Shown in pieces: positions 18,244 to 26,865 of a stretch of 47,760 nucleotides of DNA. The stretch spans positions 1 through 47,760 of the forward strand of contig JABMRB010000793.1 of NCBI GenBank assembly GCA_013202865.1, read 5' to 3'. The position numbers and the translations under genes were made by a program. Every line of letters starts with the position of its first letter. Position 1 is the first letter of the stretch. Source of the stretch: Candidatus Nealsoniibacteriota bacterium. Its GTDB lineage: Bacteria; Planctomycetota; Planctomycetia; Pirellulales; Thermoguttaceae. A model generated the notes under the pieces. It was given only the letters and a program-made list of their open reading frames with translations. It was not told where the DNA came from and did not search any database.

Positions 18244-21200
18244 CTATTCCTTCGGCAACCGGATTCTGGCCGGCGTGGTCTTCCCCGTTGCAGCGAGGTC
18301 GACCTCTAGTTGGTTCTTTTCGCCGTAACCGACGCGGGATTGATCTGCCTCATTCGGCTTTGGCTCGATGGTAACACCTTTTGCTTCCATCACAGGGGAT
18401 TTGTTACCGGCGGAATCCGTGGCCTGAAACAGAATGCTGTAGTTTCCCGGCGGCAACAACTTGCCTTTGATCTTGGTGGGCAGTGAAATCAGGCACCAGC
18501 CTCTTGCGTCGGGCTGAGGCGGGGACAAGAGTCTCTCTCCCTTCTCGAGTTCACCCGATCCGTCCTGATCGATACCGACTTCCATCTTGATCTTTTCCAC
18601 GCCGCTGAGGTCCTCGCATTGCAGGCCCAACAGCAGCGGCTCACCCTGGAGGATCCTGCCGTCGGCGACCGTGCCGGTGCAAACGGGTGGCTTGCTGTCC
18701 AGGAAGATCTCGACGGAGTGCCTTGGCGGATCGAGGTCCTCCCGCGTACCGGACGAGGGTAATCTCAAGGCGACCTCCAAACGAACCTTGCCGTCGTCCA
18801 GCCTGTCGTCTTGCAGGTCCATCCGGAAATCCTGCACGCTGGCCCGGACCTTCACCATACCGGTCGGTGTAAGCTCCGGCCGAGCGACGGTCACCTGCCG
18901 ATTGCCGAAAAAAGGCTCGATTTTGACGGGCTCAACACCGCGGCTCTGACTGACAAATCGCACCTGAATATAGCCGGGCGGATCCGCTCCGTGCGGGACC
19001 GTGCCACCCCAATCGGCGAGCTGTCCGCGAGGATCGTCCACCTGGAAAGCCAGCGGGATTGGCCCGTCCGGTCGATACGCCTTGCCTTCCTCGGGCGAGG
19101 TGATGCGTACGCCGGGGCGGTTGATCTTGGAAACCTGCCCGTGTTGTTCCCGCTCGATCCGGAATGCAAAGACCCGCGGGTAGCCATCGACGTGCAATCG
19201 CAGGAAGAGTTCCCTTGGCGCAAGCGGATCGACCGTCATGGGCCACTCCACCGGTTCGTCGGGGGAGGTAATAAGCATCTTCGACCGGACGGTCTTGAAT
19301 CCGACGTCGGGTCCCGTATCCCAGGTCACGTTGATCGGCTTCTTCGAGGAGATCTCGGGTAACGACGGATTGGATCGTCCACGAGCGTCGGTCTTGCGTA
19401 CGCCGACGTGAACGTTGACCGCGCGCTGCCGGGGGTCGTAACTCGGCAACGATTCGAGCTGGACGTATTGCCGCGGATCGACCGGCACGAAGTCCAGCCA
19501 ATAGTACCATGCGGGCGCGGCCGAATCCGTGTCGTTCTTGTCGTGAATCACGCACGCCCACACGCACAGTCCCGAATCCGGCTGGGGATCTACCTCCGTT
19601 TCGGCGCGTGCATCCGGCGGCGCGGCGGGCTTTGGCTCGGTGAACGGAACCTGTTCGGGACCGCTCTTCGGCGGCAGCGTCATGGACTCCGCCGCGGTGA
19701 GCTCCTCCACGCCGAGTTGCCATTTTCCCGCCTTCTTGACGAGCCGGTCGGGCGAAGGCAATTCACTCCGTCGGTGGGTCGACAGTCGCAGCAATTGGAC
19801 CGTCACGTCCTTCTTGTCTTCGGAGAGATTCTGCAGATCGAAACGGAATTCGGTAGCTCGACCGGGAAACGGGCGGAGACTGATCGGATCGGTCCCGGTC
19901 ATGAGCGTGCCGTGTTCTCTGCCCACCCGATACACCTGCAATTCGACCGTATCCGGCGCAGGCAACTTGAACGTAACCTTACAGGGAGGAGCCGTCTTGT
20001 TGCCGGCGCGGACCGACACGTTCACCTCGGGCGGCCTCGTCGCTCGGTTGTCCGCCAAGGCGACGACAGAATACTTGCGGATCGTTTCGTTCTTCTCCAA
20101 CGTAATCTCTTCAGGTTGACCCGGCTCGATTTTCGTTTTTCCGTTGGCCGTCAACACTTGCAGCAGGTCCGGGTAGTAGTCCAGCGTAATCTCGGCCTTT
20201 TGGCCGGAGAGGTCCGTCGCAACAATCTCGATCTGGAACTCTCCCTCGTTCTTGCCCGGACCCAGTTGGGGCGTTTTCGAGCTGCCGGTGACCGTCAACG
20301 CCGGTTGGCCGGGCGGCGGCGGAAACCGGACGTCGCGGACAATGGATCCGACGGTTGCTGCCTCGTGGATCTTTTTCGCGTCTCGCGGGTCGACCAGCCG
20401 GAGCAATCGTTCTGCGCGGCGGAAATCTCCGTCGGCCCGGGCCGCGTGAATCTCCTCAGGCAAGCCTTGGTAGAACGTGCCGAGATCCTTACCGAATGTA
20501 CGGCATGCTTCCCAGAAGCCCTCTTTCTTGGAGCCCGGCTGCTTCAAACCGATTTTCTCGTTCGAGCCGGCCAGCATGACAAGCTGCTTTTCCAAATTCG
20601 CCTGTTTGACGAGGAGTCCACGCTGCCAGTCGGCGAACTTCTTGGCCTCTTCGTTCAACTCGTTCACGTCATCGTCCGTCAACGCGCGAGTTTTCGGAGG
20701 GGTCGATTTCAGGGCGTCCAAGGCATCGAGCAACATGATGCGTTGGTCGCGGGAGAGCAATGGGAAACCCAGCAAGGCCTCAATGCGGCAGGCCCTGCCC
20801 GGCCGCTTAACTCGGAATTCGCTGTTCTTTTCCGGCTTTTCGGCCATTTCCTCGACTTCGCGGTCGAGGCGGTCTCGGAGGCGTTTGGCCGGGCCGCGCA
20901 GTTGCAGCGCGCCGTCGACCAACCCTGTCAGAATACTCTCCATCTGGCTGCGCGACTCCCCGTCGGCCACCGCCGTTTCCAATCGCTCCAAGTCCTTGGT
21001 GAACTGACTCAACTTGTCAAGCAGTCCGGAAACGTCGTCATACGCGTCGTCGTGCGGATGAGTCTCGGCGCTGGTGGAAGCCTGCGAAAGGCGTGCGTAC
21101 CACCGGAGGTAGTAGGGCGCCGCAAAGACGAGATCGTTCTTCAGTTGGACCAGCTCCCGGACCTTGGCTGTGGTCTCCTTCTCCCGGGGTATTCCCTTGA

Positions 21201-22446
21201 AGCCCACGTGACATTTGCTCTGCTCCTGCCAGAACTTCTCGTCGCGATTCGCCATGACAACCTGGAGGCCGGTGTCTAGTTCGGCTCTGTTGATCCCTTT
21301 GCCGCCCCGATAGCGCGACTCGTAATGCACCAGCTTTTCGAGATACTCGCGCCAAAGATGAGGAGCGTAGTCGACCGGCAACCAGGAATCGTCTTGGCGT
21401 GTCATTCTCTCGGGAAGTTCCCATGCCTGTTTCGCGAATTCTCTCACCGACGGCGGGGTCTCGTCCAGCGCGGCGGGCTTCTCTTGCCCGTTGCCGGCGC
21501 CTCCGGGCGTCTCTTTCGACGACTTCTCGGCAGCGGCACACACCAGGACATCGTCCGGCGGATTCGTGACGGTTCCCTCGCCGCCTTGCAGCAGCCAGGG
21601 TGTCTGGACTTGCCGGCCGCCGACCTCGCGCTCTACCCAACTGCCGACCCCGTCGCGAACGTATCGATAAAGCTCCGCCAGGCCGACGTTGCCGTCCGAG
21701 TCGTCTGCACGATTGGCGGCCCCCTTGAGTCCCTCGGTGACGTAGTAGCCGAAGATCGATCGGCCTGCTGGAAATGAGGCATGAGAGGCCTGCAACGGGC
21801 GGTTCGACGTCAGCACCCACAATCTGCGGTCGTCGAGTTCCTTCAGTTTCTTCTCCAATATCCGGGGAAACTCGTTGGCCAGCATCCCCAGGCGCGGGTC
21901 GGAGGCAATATGGCCGACATCCAGGATCAGCAGCTTTCGTTTCGCCCGACAGCCCCGAAGCCGGTCGAGCAATTCGCCAAGCTCGTATCGCTTCTCTTTC
22001 GACTGCCCGTCGTAGTCGACGCACAGCAAATAGGCGGTGCCGTCCTGAGAAACCCCGTGAGCCGACAGGTAGCAGATCAGAACGTCTCTGCGGCCGGTGT
22101 CGATTCCGTCCAATTCACCGTCGAGGCCCGCCACGTCCCGCAACACGTGCCGTTGTTTCTTCGGCTCAGTCAACGACACGCCTTTCAGTTGTTCAAGGTC
22201 CTCCTCGCCGAATGGAATGGTCGGAACCGTCAGCCGGTCGTATTCGACGACCGACAGGCAGACCAGATGCGTCTTGGACGGCGAATACCACAACCAGATC
22301 AGCCAGACGAGCAATCCCATCAGGACCAGTGTAATGGTGCCGAACAGGGTCCGATTCACCCATCTTGTCGTTGTCGACGACTGGGCCACCTCCTTGCCTC
22401 GCCATCCGCCTTCGGGTGACGGAGAAACGTGATCGCTTTGTGTCAT
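18244..22446 (-). CDS. Membrane-anchored pseudo-caspase with beta-rich C-terminal domains
   Basis: A 1400-residue protein starting at the ATG at 22446. The open frame continues 144 bp upstream, but that part has no membrane-protein character and no ribosome-binding site. One transmembrane helix spans 34-54 after a short hydrophilic N-terminus. The caspase-like domain is at about 58-270: LSAHG with catalytic His130, then LLILDVGHIA, where Gly178 takes the place of the Cys. It shares with the downstream gene product the SIFG/SVFG segment, the QTPWLL/QVPMLL segment and the helical middle region, so the two are tandem paralogues. From about residue 720 on it is beta-rich, probably Ig-like modules, without a vWA domain. 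The genes lie 47 bp apart and should be one operon, transcribed divergently from the T6SS genes. An extracytoplasmic non-enzymatic scaffold or sensor is inferred. Confidence 0.85.
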   Translation of the reverse strand: MTQSDHVSPSPEGGWRGKEVAQSSTTTRWVNRTLFGTITLVLMGLLVWLIWLWYSPSKTHLVCLSVVEYDRLTVPTIPFGEEDLEQLKGVSLTEPKKQRHVLRDVAGLDGELDGIDTGRRDVLICYLSAHGVSQDGTAYLLCVDYDGQSKEKRYELGELLDRLRGCRAKRKLLILDVGHIASDPRLGMLANEFPRILEKKLKELDDRRLWVLTSNRPLQASHASFPAGRSIFGYYVTEGLKGAANRADDSDGNVGLAELYRYVRDGVGSWVEREVGGRQVQTPWLLQGGEGTVTNPPDDVLVCAAAEKSSKETPGGAGNGQEKPAALDETPPSVREFAKQAWELPERMTRQDDSWLPVDYAPHLWREYLEKLVHYESRYRGGKGINRAELDTGLQVVMANRDEKFWQEQSKCHVGFKGIPREKETTAKVRELVQLKNDLVFAAPYYLRWYARLSQASTSAETHPHDDAYDDVSGLLDKLSQFTKDLERLETAVADGESRSQMESILTGLVDGALQLRGPAKRLRDRLDREVEEMAEKPEKNSEFRVKRPGRACRIEALLGFPLLSRDQRIMLLDALDALKSTPPKTRALTDDDVNELNEEAKKFADWQRGLLVKQANLEKQLVMLAGSNEKIGLKQPGSKKEGFWEACRTFGKDLGTFYQGLPEEIHAARADGDFRRAERLLRLVDPRDAKKIHEAATVGSIVRDVRFPPPPGQPALTVTGSSKTPQLGPGKNEGEFQIEIVATDLSGQKAEITLDYYPDLLQVLTANGKTKIEPGQPEEITLEKNETIRKYSVVALADNRATRPPEVNVSVRAGNKTAPPCKVTFKLPAPDTVELQVYRVGREHGTLMTGTDPISLRPFPGRATEFRFDLQNLSEDKKDVTVQLLRLSTHRRSELPSPDRLVKKAGKWQLGVEELTAAESMTLPPKSGPEQVPFTEPKPAAPPDARAETEVDPQPDSGLCVWACVIHDKNDTDSAAPAWYYWLDFVPVDPRQYVQLESLPSYDPRQRAVNVHVGVRKTDARGRSNPSLPEISSKKPINVTWDTGPDVGFKTVRSKMLITSPDEPVEWPMTVDPLAPRELFLRLHVDGYPRVFAFRIEREQHGQVSKINRPGVRITSPEEGKAYRPDGPIPLAFQVDDPRGQLADWGGTVPHGADPPGYIQVRFVSQSRGVEPVKIEPFFGNRQVTVARPELTPTGMVKVRASVQDFRMDLQDDRLDDGKVRLEVALRLPSSGTREDLDPPRHSVEIFLDSKPPVCTGTVADGRILQGEPLLLGLQCEDLSGVEKIKMEVGIDQDGSGELEKGERLLSPPQPDARGWCLISLPTKIKGKLLPPGNYSILFQATDSAGNKSPVMEAKGVTIEPKPNEADQSRVGYGEKNQLEVDLAATGKTTPARIRLPKE

Positions 22447-22652
22447 GGCCACCGATCCTCGCAACAAGCGTCCACAGTACCGATCCCTACACCACCAAAC
22501 GGATTCTACGACAACAGTCGGCAAGATGGTAGCCCCAAGCGTCTGGCGGGCAGCGCCCGGGGCACCTGCCGGCTCCCGTTCTTTTGGCAAGTTGGCGAAG
22601 TGGCGCTGGCTTTCCCCGGCCGAAAAGGGGGAGATTTCCGATCGGCACGTCC

Positions 22653-22681
22653 TTGACCCGGGATAGCCGATCGTGTATACA
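22653..22681 (+). promoter_or_regulatory. Sigma70-like promoter for the tssK operon
   Basis: TTGACC at 22653-22658 and TATACA at 22676-22681 are separated by exactly 17 bp and lie about 35 bp before the tssK start. The 269-bp divergent region should also hold the promoter for the pseudo-caspase operon, which I could not place. Confidence 0.6.
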
Positions 22682-22715
22682 GGATTGCTGTGTTGATCGG
22701 GATGGGAGGGACGAA

Positions 22716-24134
22716 ATGCGTAATCTACCGGTACACTGGTCGGAAGGCTTGTTCTTGCGGCCCCACCATTTCCAGGCCGCCGACCGGTTCTGGACCGAGT
22801 CGCTGCAAACCTCGGAGCATTGGGACCACCAGTACAACTACGGTGTTCGTTCGCTGCAGATCAGCGAGGAGGCGATCGCCAACTACCAGGTCCAGGTGAA
22901 CCTCTGCCAAGGGCGAATGAAGGATGGCACGTTGGTCTCGCTGGAGCCGGGCCAGGAACCGGACCGGGTCGATCTGAACGAAGCCTTTGCGACCGAATCG
23001 ACCGTACGCGTGTATCTCGCCGTGCCGAAGCTCAAGATGGGCAGCCCCAACGTGGGAAGCGACGTCGCCGGAAAGCAACGCTATCTGGGTGGCACGGAAT
23101 CGCTGCAAGATGAGAGCGCCGGTGGAAACGATCAGGACGTCGGGCTTCGCAATCTCAACGTGCGGGTGCTGCTGTCGACGCAGGATCTGGCCGGATACGA
23201 GGTCCTGCCGATCGCCCAAATTCAACGGGCCGGCGACCGGGAGGCGACGCCGCGAGTGGACGGCAGCTACTTTCCGCCGATGTTGGCGATCGATGCCTGG
23301 CCGCCGTTTTTGGGAAGAGACGTCGTCCGCGCAGTTTACGACGTCATCGGCATGAAGATCGACTTGCTCAGCCAGCAAGTGGTCAACCGCGGCATCGGGT
23401 TTGCCGCCCAGATGCCCGGCGATTTGGATCGTCTGATGATGTTGATGCTGTTGAATAACGCCTACTCGGTATTGCGGGTGTTGACGTTCGCCTCCGGCGT
23501 GCATCCGCTGGTGGCGTACACCGAGTTGTGCCGCATTGTCGGGCAGTTGGCGATCTTCTCCCCCGAGCGGCGGGCTCCGGAAGTCCCCCTGTACGATCAT
23601 GACGACTTGGCGGGGATCTTCCACAAGGTGAAGGACCTGATTCAGGCGCTGATGGCGGAGATCGGCGACTACGAGTATGAGCAGCGGTTCTTCGAGGGCC
23701 GGGGCCGGGGAATGGCCGTGGCCATCGAGTCGGGATGGTTCAACACCGACTGGCAATGGTTCGTGGGTGTTTACCGGGGAAGCCTCAACAAGGACGAGTG
23801 TCTCGCCCTGCTCTCACCCGGCAGGCTCAATTGGAAGCTCGGCAGTGCCCGTCAGGTCGAAGCCTTGTTCACTCACGGAGCCCCGGGACTTCAACTGACG
23901 CCACTGGCCCAGGCCCCCCGCGCGCTGCCGCCGGCCGGCGACGTGATGTACTTCGAGGTGACCCGGGGAAACGCCGCCTGGAACGACGTGCTGGAAACCG
24001 AAACACTGGCGATGCGACTGAACGAGACGGTGATCGCCAACCGGGACGATCTACAAGGACAACAGGAACTGGTTGTCTCCCTGGAAGGCCGGCAGTCGCG
24101 GCTTCGTTTTGCCCTGTTCGCGGTACCGGAGTAG
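22716..24134 (+). CDS. tssK: Type VI secretion baseplate subunit TssK
   Basis: A 472-residue protein, close to the usual 440-460 of TssK. The ATG at 22716 is chosen because GGGAGGG ends five bases before it and because the protein then begins with the family signature VHWSEGLFLRPHHFQ. TssK trimers link the T6SS baseplate to the cytoplasmic domains of TssL and TssM. In agreement, the tssL gene follows after two bases and the tssM-like gene overlaps that. This is the first gene of the first T6SS block and stands directly behind a good sigma70-like promoter. No unusual residues were noticed. Confidence 0.95.
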   Translation: MRNLPVHWSEGLFLRPHHFQAADRFWTESLQTSEHWDHQYNYGVRSLQISEEAIANYQVQVNLCQGRMKDGTLVSLEPGQEPDRVDLNEAFATESTVRVYLAVPKLKMGSPNVGSDVAGKQRYLGGTESLQDESAGGNDQDVGLRNLNVRVLLSTQDLAGYEVLPIAQIQRAGDREATPRVDGSYFPPMLAIDAWPPFLGRDVVRAVYDVIGMKIDLLSQQVVNRGIGFAAQMPGDLDRLMMLMLLNNAYSVLRVLTFASGVHPLVAYTELCRIVGQLAIFSPERRAPEVPLYDHDDLAGIFHKVKDLIQALMAEIGDYEYEQRFFEGRGRGMAVAIESGWFNTDWQWFVGVYRGSLNKDECLALLSPGRLNWKLGSARQVEALFTHGAPGLQLTPLAQAPRALPPAGDVMYFEVTRGNAAWNDVLETETLAMRLNETVIANRDDLQGQQELVVSLEGRQSRLRFALFAVPE

Positions 24135-24136
24135 TC

Positions 24137-24802
24137 ATGACGCCGAAATTCGCCAAGGCGGTTGACCCGGTCTTCATGCGGGTGCTTGGTCTGCTGGAGC
24201 GGATCGAACGGGATCGTAACCTCTCGCCGGAAGAGGAACGGGTGACGATTCGTAGCGATCTGGACGCGGCGGAGCGACGCTTGGGCCAAAGTGAAGAATG
24301 GAAGTTGGCCAAGTACGGCCTGGTGTCGTGGATCGACGAGGTGCTCATTGAGGCCCCGTGGGAGAAAGGCCGTAACTGGTGGAAGGAGAATTCGCTGGAG
24401 TGGGTATATTTCGGGACGAATTCGCGTTTCGAGAGGTTCTTCGAGCAGGCCGAGGAGGCAAACAAGCAGCCGCAGAAGGACGCCCTGGAGGTCTTCTACG
24501 TCTGTCTCGTGCTCGGCTTCCGCGGGCTCTACCGCGACCCCGAACAGGCCCCCGCGTTGGCCGGTCCGCTGGGGATCCCCACAAGAATCGGGGACTGGGC
24601 CAGCCAGAAGGCGAAGGCCATCCACGGAGGTGACCGGCCCAATATCTCCGAGGGCCACGAGCCGATCGACGGCGCCGAGCCGCTGGAGGGGCCCGTCATG
24701 TTGATTTGGTCCGTGCTCTTGGCGCTGGTGCTGGCTGCCGTGACGGGATTTGTCGCGTGGATGTTCTGCTTCCCCTCCTCGTTCGGGGGACCGCAAACAT
24801 GA
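24137..24802 (+). CDS. tssL: Type VI secretion membrane subunit TssL (DotU/IcmH family)
   Basis: A 221-residue protein starting at the ATG at 24137, two bases after the tssK stop. It shows the DotU pattern: a helical cytoplasmic domain with KYGLVSWIDEVL, GRNWWKENSLEW and FERFFEQAEEA, and one C-terminal transmembrane helix at about 188-212. TssL is tail-anchored in the inner membrane and contacts TssK and TssM. There is no peptidoglycan-binding OmpA-like extension, so anchoring to the wall must come from elsewhere if it exists. The stop codon overlaps the start of the next gene (ATGATGA), indicating translational coupling. Confidence 0.93.
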   Translation: MTPKFAKAVDPVFMRVLGLLERIERDRNLSPEEERVTIRSDLDAAERRLGQSEEWKLAKYGLVSWIDEVLIEAPWEKGRNWWKENSLEWVYFGTNSRFERFFEQAEEANKQPQKDALEVFYVCLVLGFRGLYRDPEQAPALAGPLGIPTRIGDWASQKAKAIHGGDRPNISEGHEPIDGAEPLEGPVMLIWSVLLALVLAAVTGFVAWMFCFPSSFGGPQT

Positions 24803-26427
24803 TGAGCTTCTTTCGCCGAATCGTGGATACGATCACCTATCCGCTCAGAGCGCTGCTCTATTCGCCGAGCAAGCTGTTCGCCCCGTTGCGGTGGTTGGCG
24901 AGGCTCTCGCTGCCGACAAAAGTGTCCATCCTGGCGTTCATCTTTCTCGTGGTCCTTGCGGTGATCTGGCTGATAGTGAGCTACGCGACCGCGACGGCTG
25001 GGGCCCCAGCCAGCGTTTGGGCCAAGGATTGGTGGCAACTGACAATCCTCGTGGTGCTGATCCCGATCTTCCTCTACCACACCCTGAAATTCTGGCTGCA
25101 AGGTGAAATCTCGCCCTATCCGGACATCGATCACGCCTGGAAGGCCGGGCTGGCCGAGCTTCAACAGCAGGGTCTCGACCTGGCGAGAACGCCCCTGTTT
25201 CTGATCCTCGGTTCCGCCGGTGAAAACCAGGAGAGGGCCCTGTTCCACGCCTCGCAAGTTAATTTCAACATGGAGGCGGTCCCGCACGGTCCCGCCCCGT
25301 TGCATTGGTACGGCAGCGCCGACGGCGTTTATCTGGTATTCACGGGTGCCGGGTGCCTGAGCAAGCTGGCTGGTGTCGCCAGGCAGGTCGCCGACAAGGA
25401 GCGCGTTGGGCCCTCGCCTAGTCCTCCGCGGGCTGCGGCGCCGGACCAGCCGGTGCGCCAGACCATAGTCGCCAAGAACGGCGTGCCCGACGGCGCACCC
25501 GACACACCTCGACCGGCGGCGGACGAGAGACCCGCGCCCGCGTTTGATATCCGCGGAACCATGCAGGTTTCAACCGATGCAGTCGACATTTTGCCCGCCC
25601 CGGGAGCAGCATCGGAGAAGCGGGTCATCAAGCTCGACAAGGACGACACCATCGAGCAAGCCCGGCGGTTGCAGTACGTCTGCGGGCTCATCCGCCGACA
25701 GCGACAACCGCTGTGTCCGATCAACGGAATCCTGGCGCTATTGCCGTTCGGTCTGATCCAAAGAAGCCCCGGGGAAAAGAGCATACTGCAGGGCGCGGTC
25801 GAGAAGGATCTTTCGACCGTTTCGCGGGTGTTGATGCTCCGTTGTCCGGTAACCGCCCTGGTGGTCGGCATGGAAGAGGAGAGCGGTTTTCAGGAACTGG
25901 TGCGGCGTCTGGGACGCGAGCGTGCCGTGAGCCAGCGTTTCGGCAAAGGCTATTCGCTGTCGAACCCCCCCTTGCCCGACCGGCTCGATGCGCTCTGTAC
26001 GCACGCCTGCGGCGCGTTCGAAGACTGGGTCTATGCCATGTTTCGCGAGCGAGACGCGCTGACCCGAACGGGCAACACTAAGCTCTACTCCCTGTTGGTG
26101 AAGATCCGACGCGACGTGCGGGGGCGCTTGGCGGATATCCTGGCGTACGGTTTTGGGACGAAGGACGAGCCGGATCAACGATCTGACGGGCTGCTGTTCA
26201 GCGGCTGCTATTTCGCCGGCACCGGCGACGAGGAAGATCGCCAGGCGTTCGTCAAGAGTGTTTTCGAGAAATTGCCGGAGCAGCAGGAGGAGGTGCAGTG
26301 GACCAGTTCGGCAATTCGTCAGAATGAGAAGATGTTGAGTATCACTCAGGGTATCCTCGTATTCTGTACTGCGATGATCGTGTTGCTGGTGGCTTTCGGC
26401 GTCTACAAGGTGGTCTTCCAGGTGTAG
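24799..26427 (+). CDS. Short TssM-like (IcmF) membrane protein with degenerate Walker A
   Basis: A 542-residue protein, less than half the usual 1100-1200 of TssM. Two transmembrane helices lie at about 42-63 and 79-97, a cytoplasmic IcmF-like domain follows, and a third helix at about 522-540 ends the protein. The domain can be aligned by eye with TssM at the nucleotide loop, at CPINGILALL (TssM: RQPINGVI) and at CPVTALVVGMEEESGF (TssM: PVYVLLTKCDLLAGF). The P-loop is lost: GSAGENQE at 138-145 replaces GxxGxGKT, and the Walker B region DTAG reads TGAG. The large periplasmic part that binds TssJ and spans to the outer membrane is missing. A Pro/Ala-rich stretch at about 215-265 is probably flexible. 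It is likely a non-hydrolysing inner-membrane anchor for the baseplate with TssL; that role is inferred from position and residual similarity. Confidence 0.8.
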   Translation: MMSFFRRIVDTITYPLRALLYSPSKLFAPLRWLARLSLPTKVSILAFIFLVVLAVIWLIVSYATATAGAPASVWAKDWWQLTILVVLIPIFLYHTLKFWLQGEISPYPDIDHAWKAGLAELQQQGLDLARTPLFLILGSAGENQERALFHASQVNFNMEAVPHGPAPLHWYGSADGVYLVFTGAGCLSKLAGVARQVADKERVGPSPSPPRAAAPDQPVRQTIVAKNGVPDGAPDTPRPAADERPAPAFDIRGTMQVSTDAVDILPAPGAASEKRVIKLDKDDTIEQARRLQYVCGLIRRQRQPLCPINGILALLPFGLIQRSPGEKSILQGAVEKDLSTVSRVLMLRCPVTALVVGMEEESGFQELVRRLGRERAVSQRFGKGYSLSNPPLPDRLDALCTHACGAFEDWVYAMFRERDALTRTGNTKLYSLLVKIRRDVRGRLADILAYGFGTKDEPDQRSDGLLFSGCYFAGTGDEEDRQAFVKSVFEKLPEQQEEVQWTSSAIRQNEKMLSITQGILVFCTAMIVLLVAFGVYKVVFQV

Positions 26428-26463
26428 CCCTCACGGGTATCATTTCAATTGGAGGTGTCGGTT

Positions 26464-26865
26464 TTGTCATCTTTTGCATCCGATCCGCAAGACGCTGATG
26501 GCGCGCCGCAGTCGGTCCCGGCCGAGGCCGGTTCACCCGGCGGCCAGCCGTACGATCGGGCCCTGCTCGAACGCGTCTTGCAGGAGACGCTCACCGACGA
26601 GAGCGCCCGCGAGTCGCTCTCCGGCGTGGACAGGGCTGCCCTGCTGGGCGTGGCGGCCCGCTATCGAAATCAACCGCTGTCGCTCGACCCGATTGTGATT
26701 GCATTGATCGAGGCGATGGTACAAACGCACTTCGGGATCCTGTCGGATGTGGCGGAATTCTGGCGGCCGATCACCGCCCAGATCGGCCGGACCTTGTGGG
26801 ACGATCCTGTGGCGCGTGCGCGGCTGGAAGTGTTTTGGCACCGCTTGTGCGAGGTGGAGCCATGA
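26464..26865 (+). CDS. Conserved-position small protein of unknown function
   Basis: A 133-residue protein. A TTG start at 26464 is proposed because GGAGG lies eight bases upstream; a TTG at 26449 would precede that site. The first 30 residues are Ala/Pro/Gly-rich and probably disordered. The rest is predicted mostly helical, with RALLERVLQETL, two Trp residues near the end (EFWRPI, VFWHRL) and no signal peptide or membrane helix. I recognise no family. Its stop overlaps the sigma factor start by four bases (ATGA), so the two are translationally coupled. A partner of the sigma factor (for example an anti-sigma-like or escort protein) or of TssM is possible but unproven. Confidence 0.75.
   Translation: MSSFASDPQDADGAPQSVPAEAGSPGGQPYDRALLERVLQETLTDESARESLSGVDRAALLGVAARYRNQPLSLDPIVIALIEAMVQTHFGILSDVAEFWRPITAQIGRTLWDDPVARARLEVFWHRLCEVEP

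Noticed and set aside
22664-22675. GCCGAT before tssK as a FliA-type -10 box
   Set aside because: No TAAA-type -35 lies at the right distance, and a well-spaced sigma70-like pair overlaps it.
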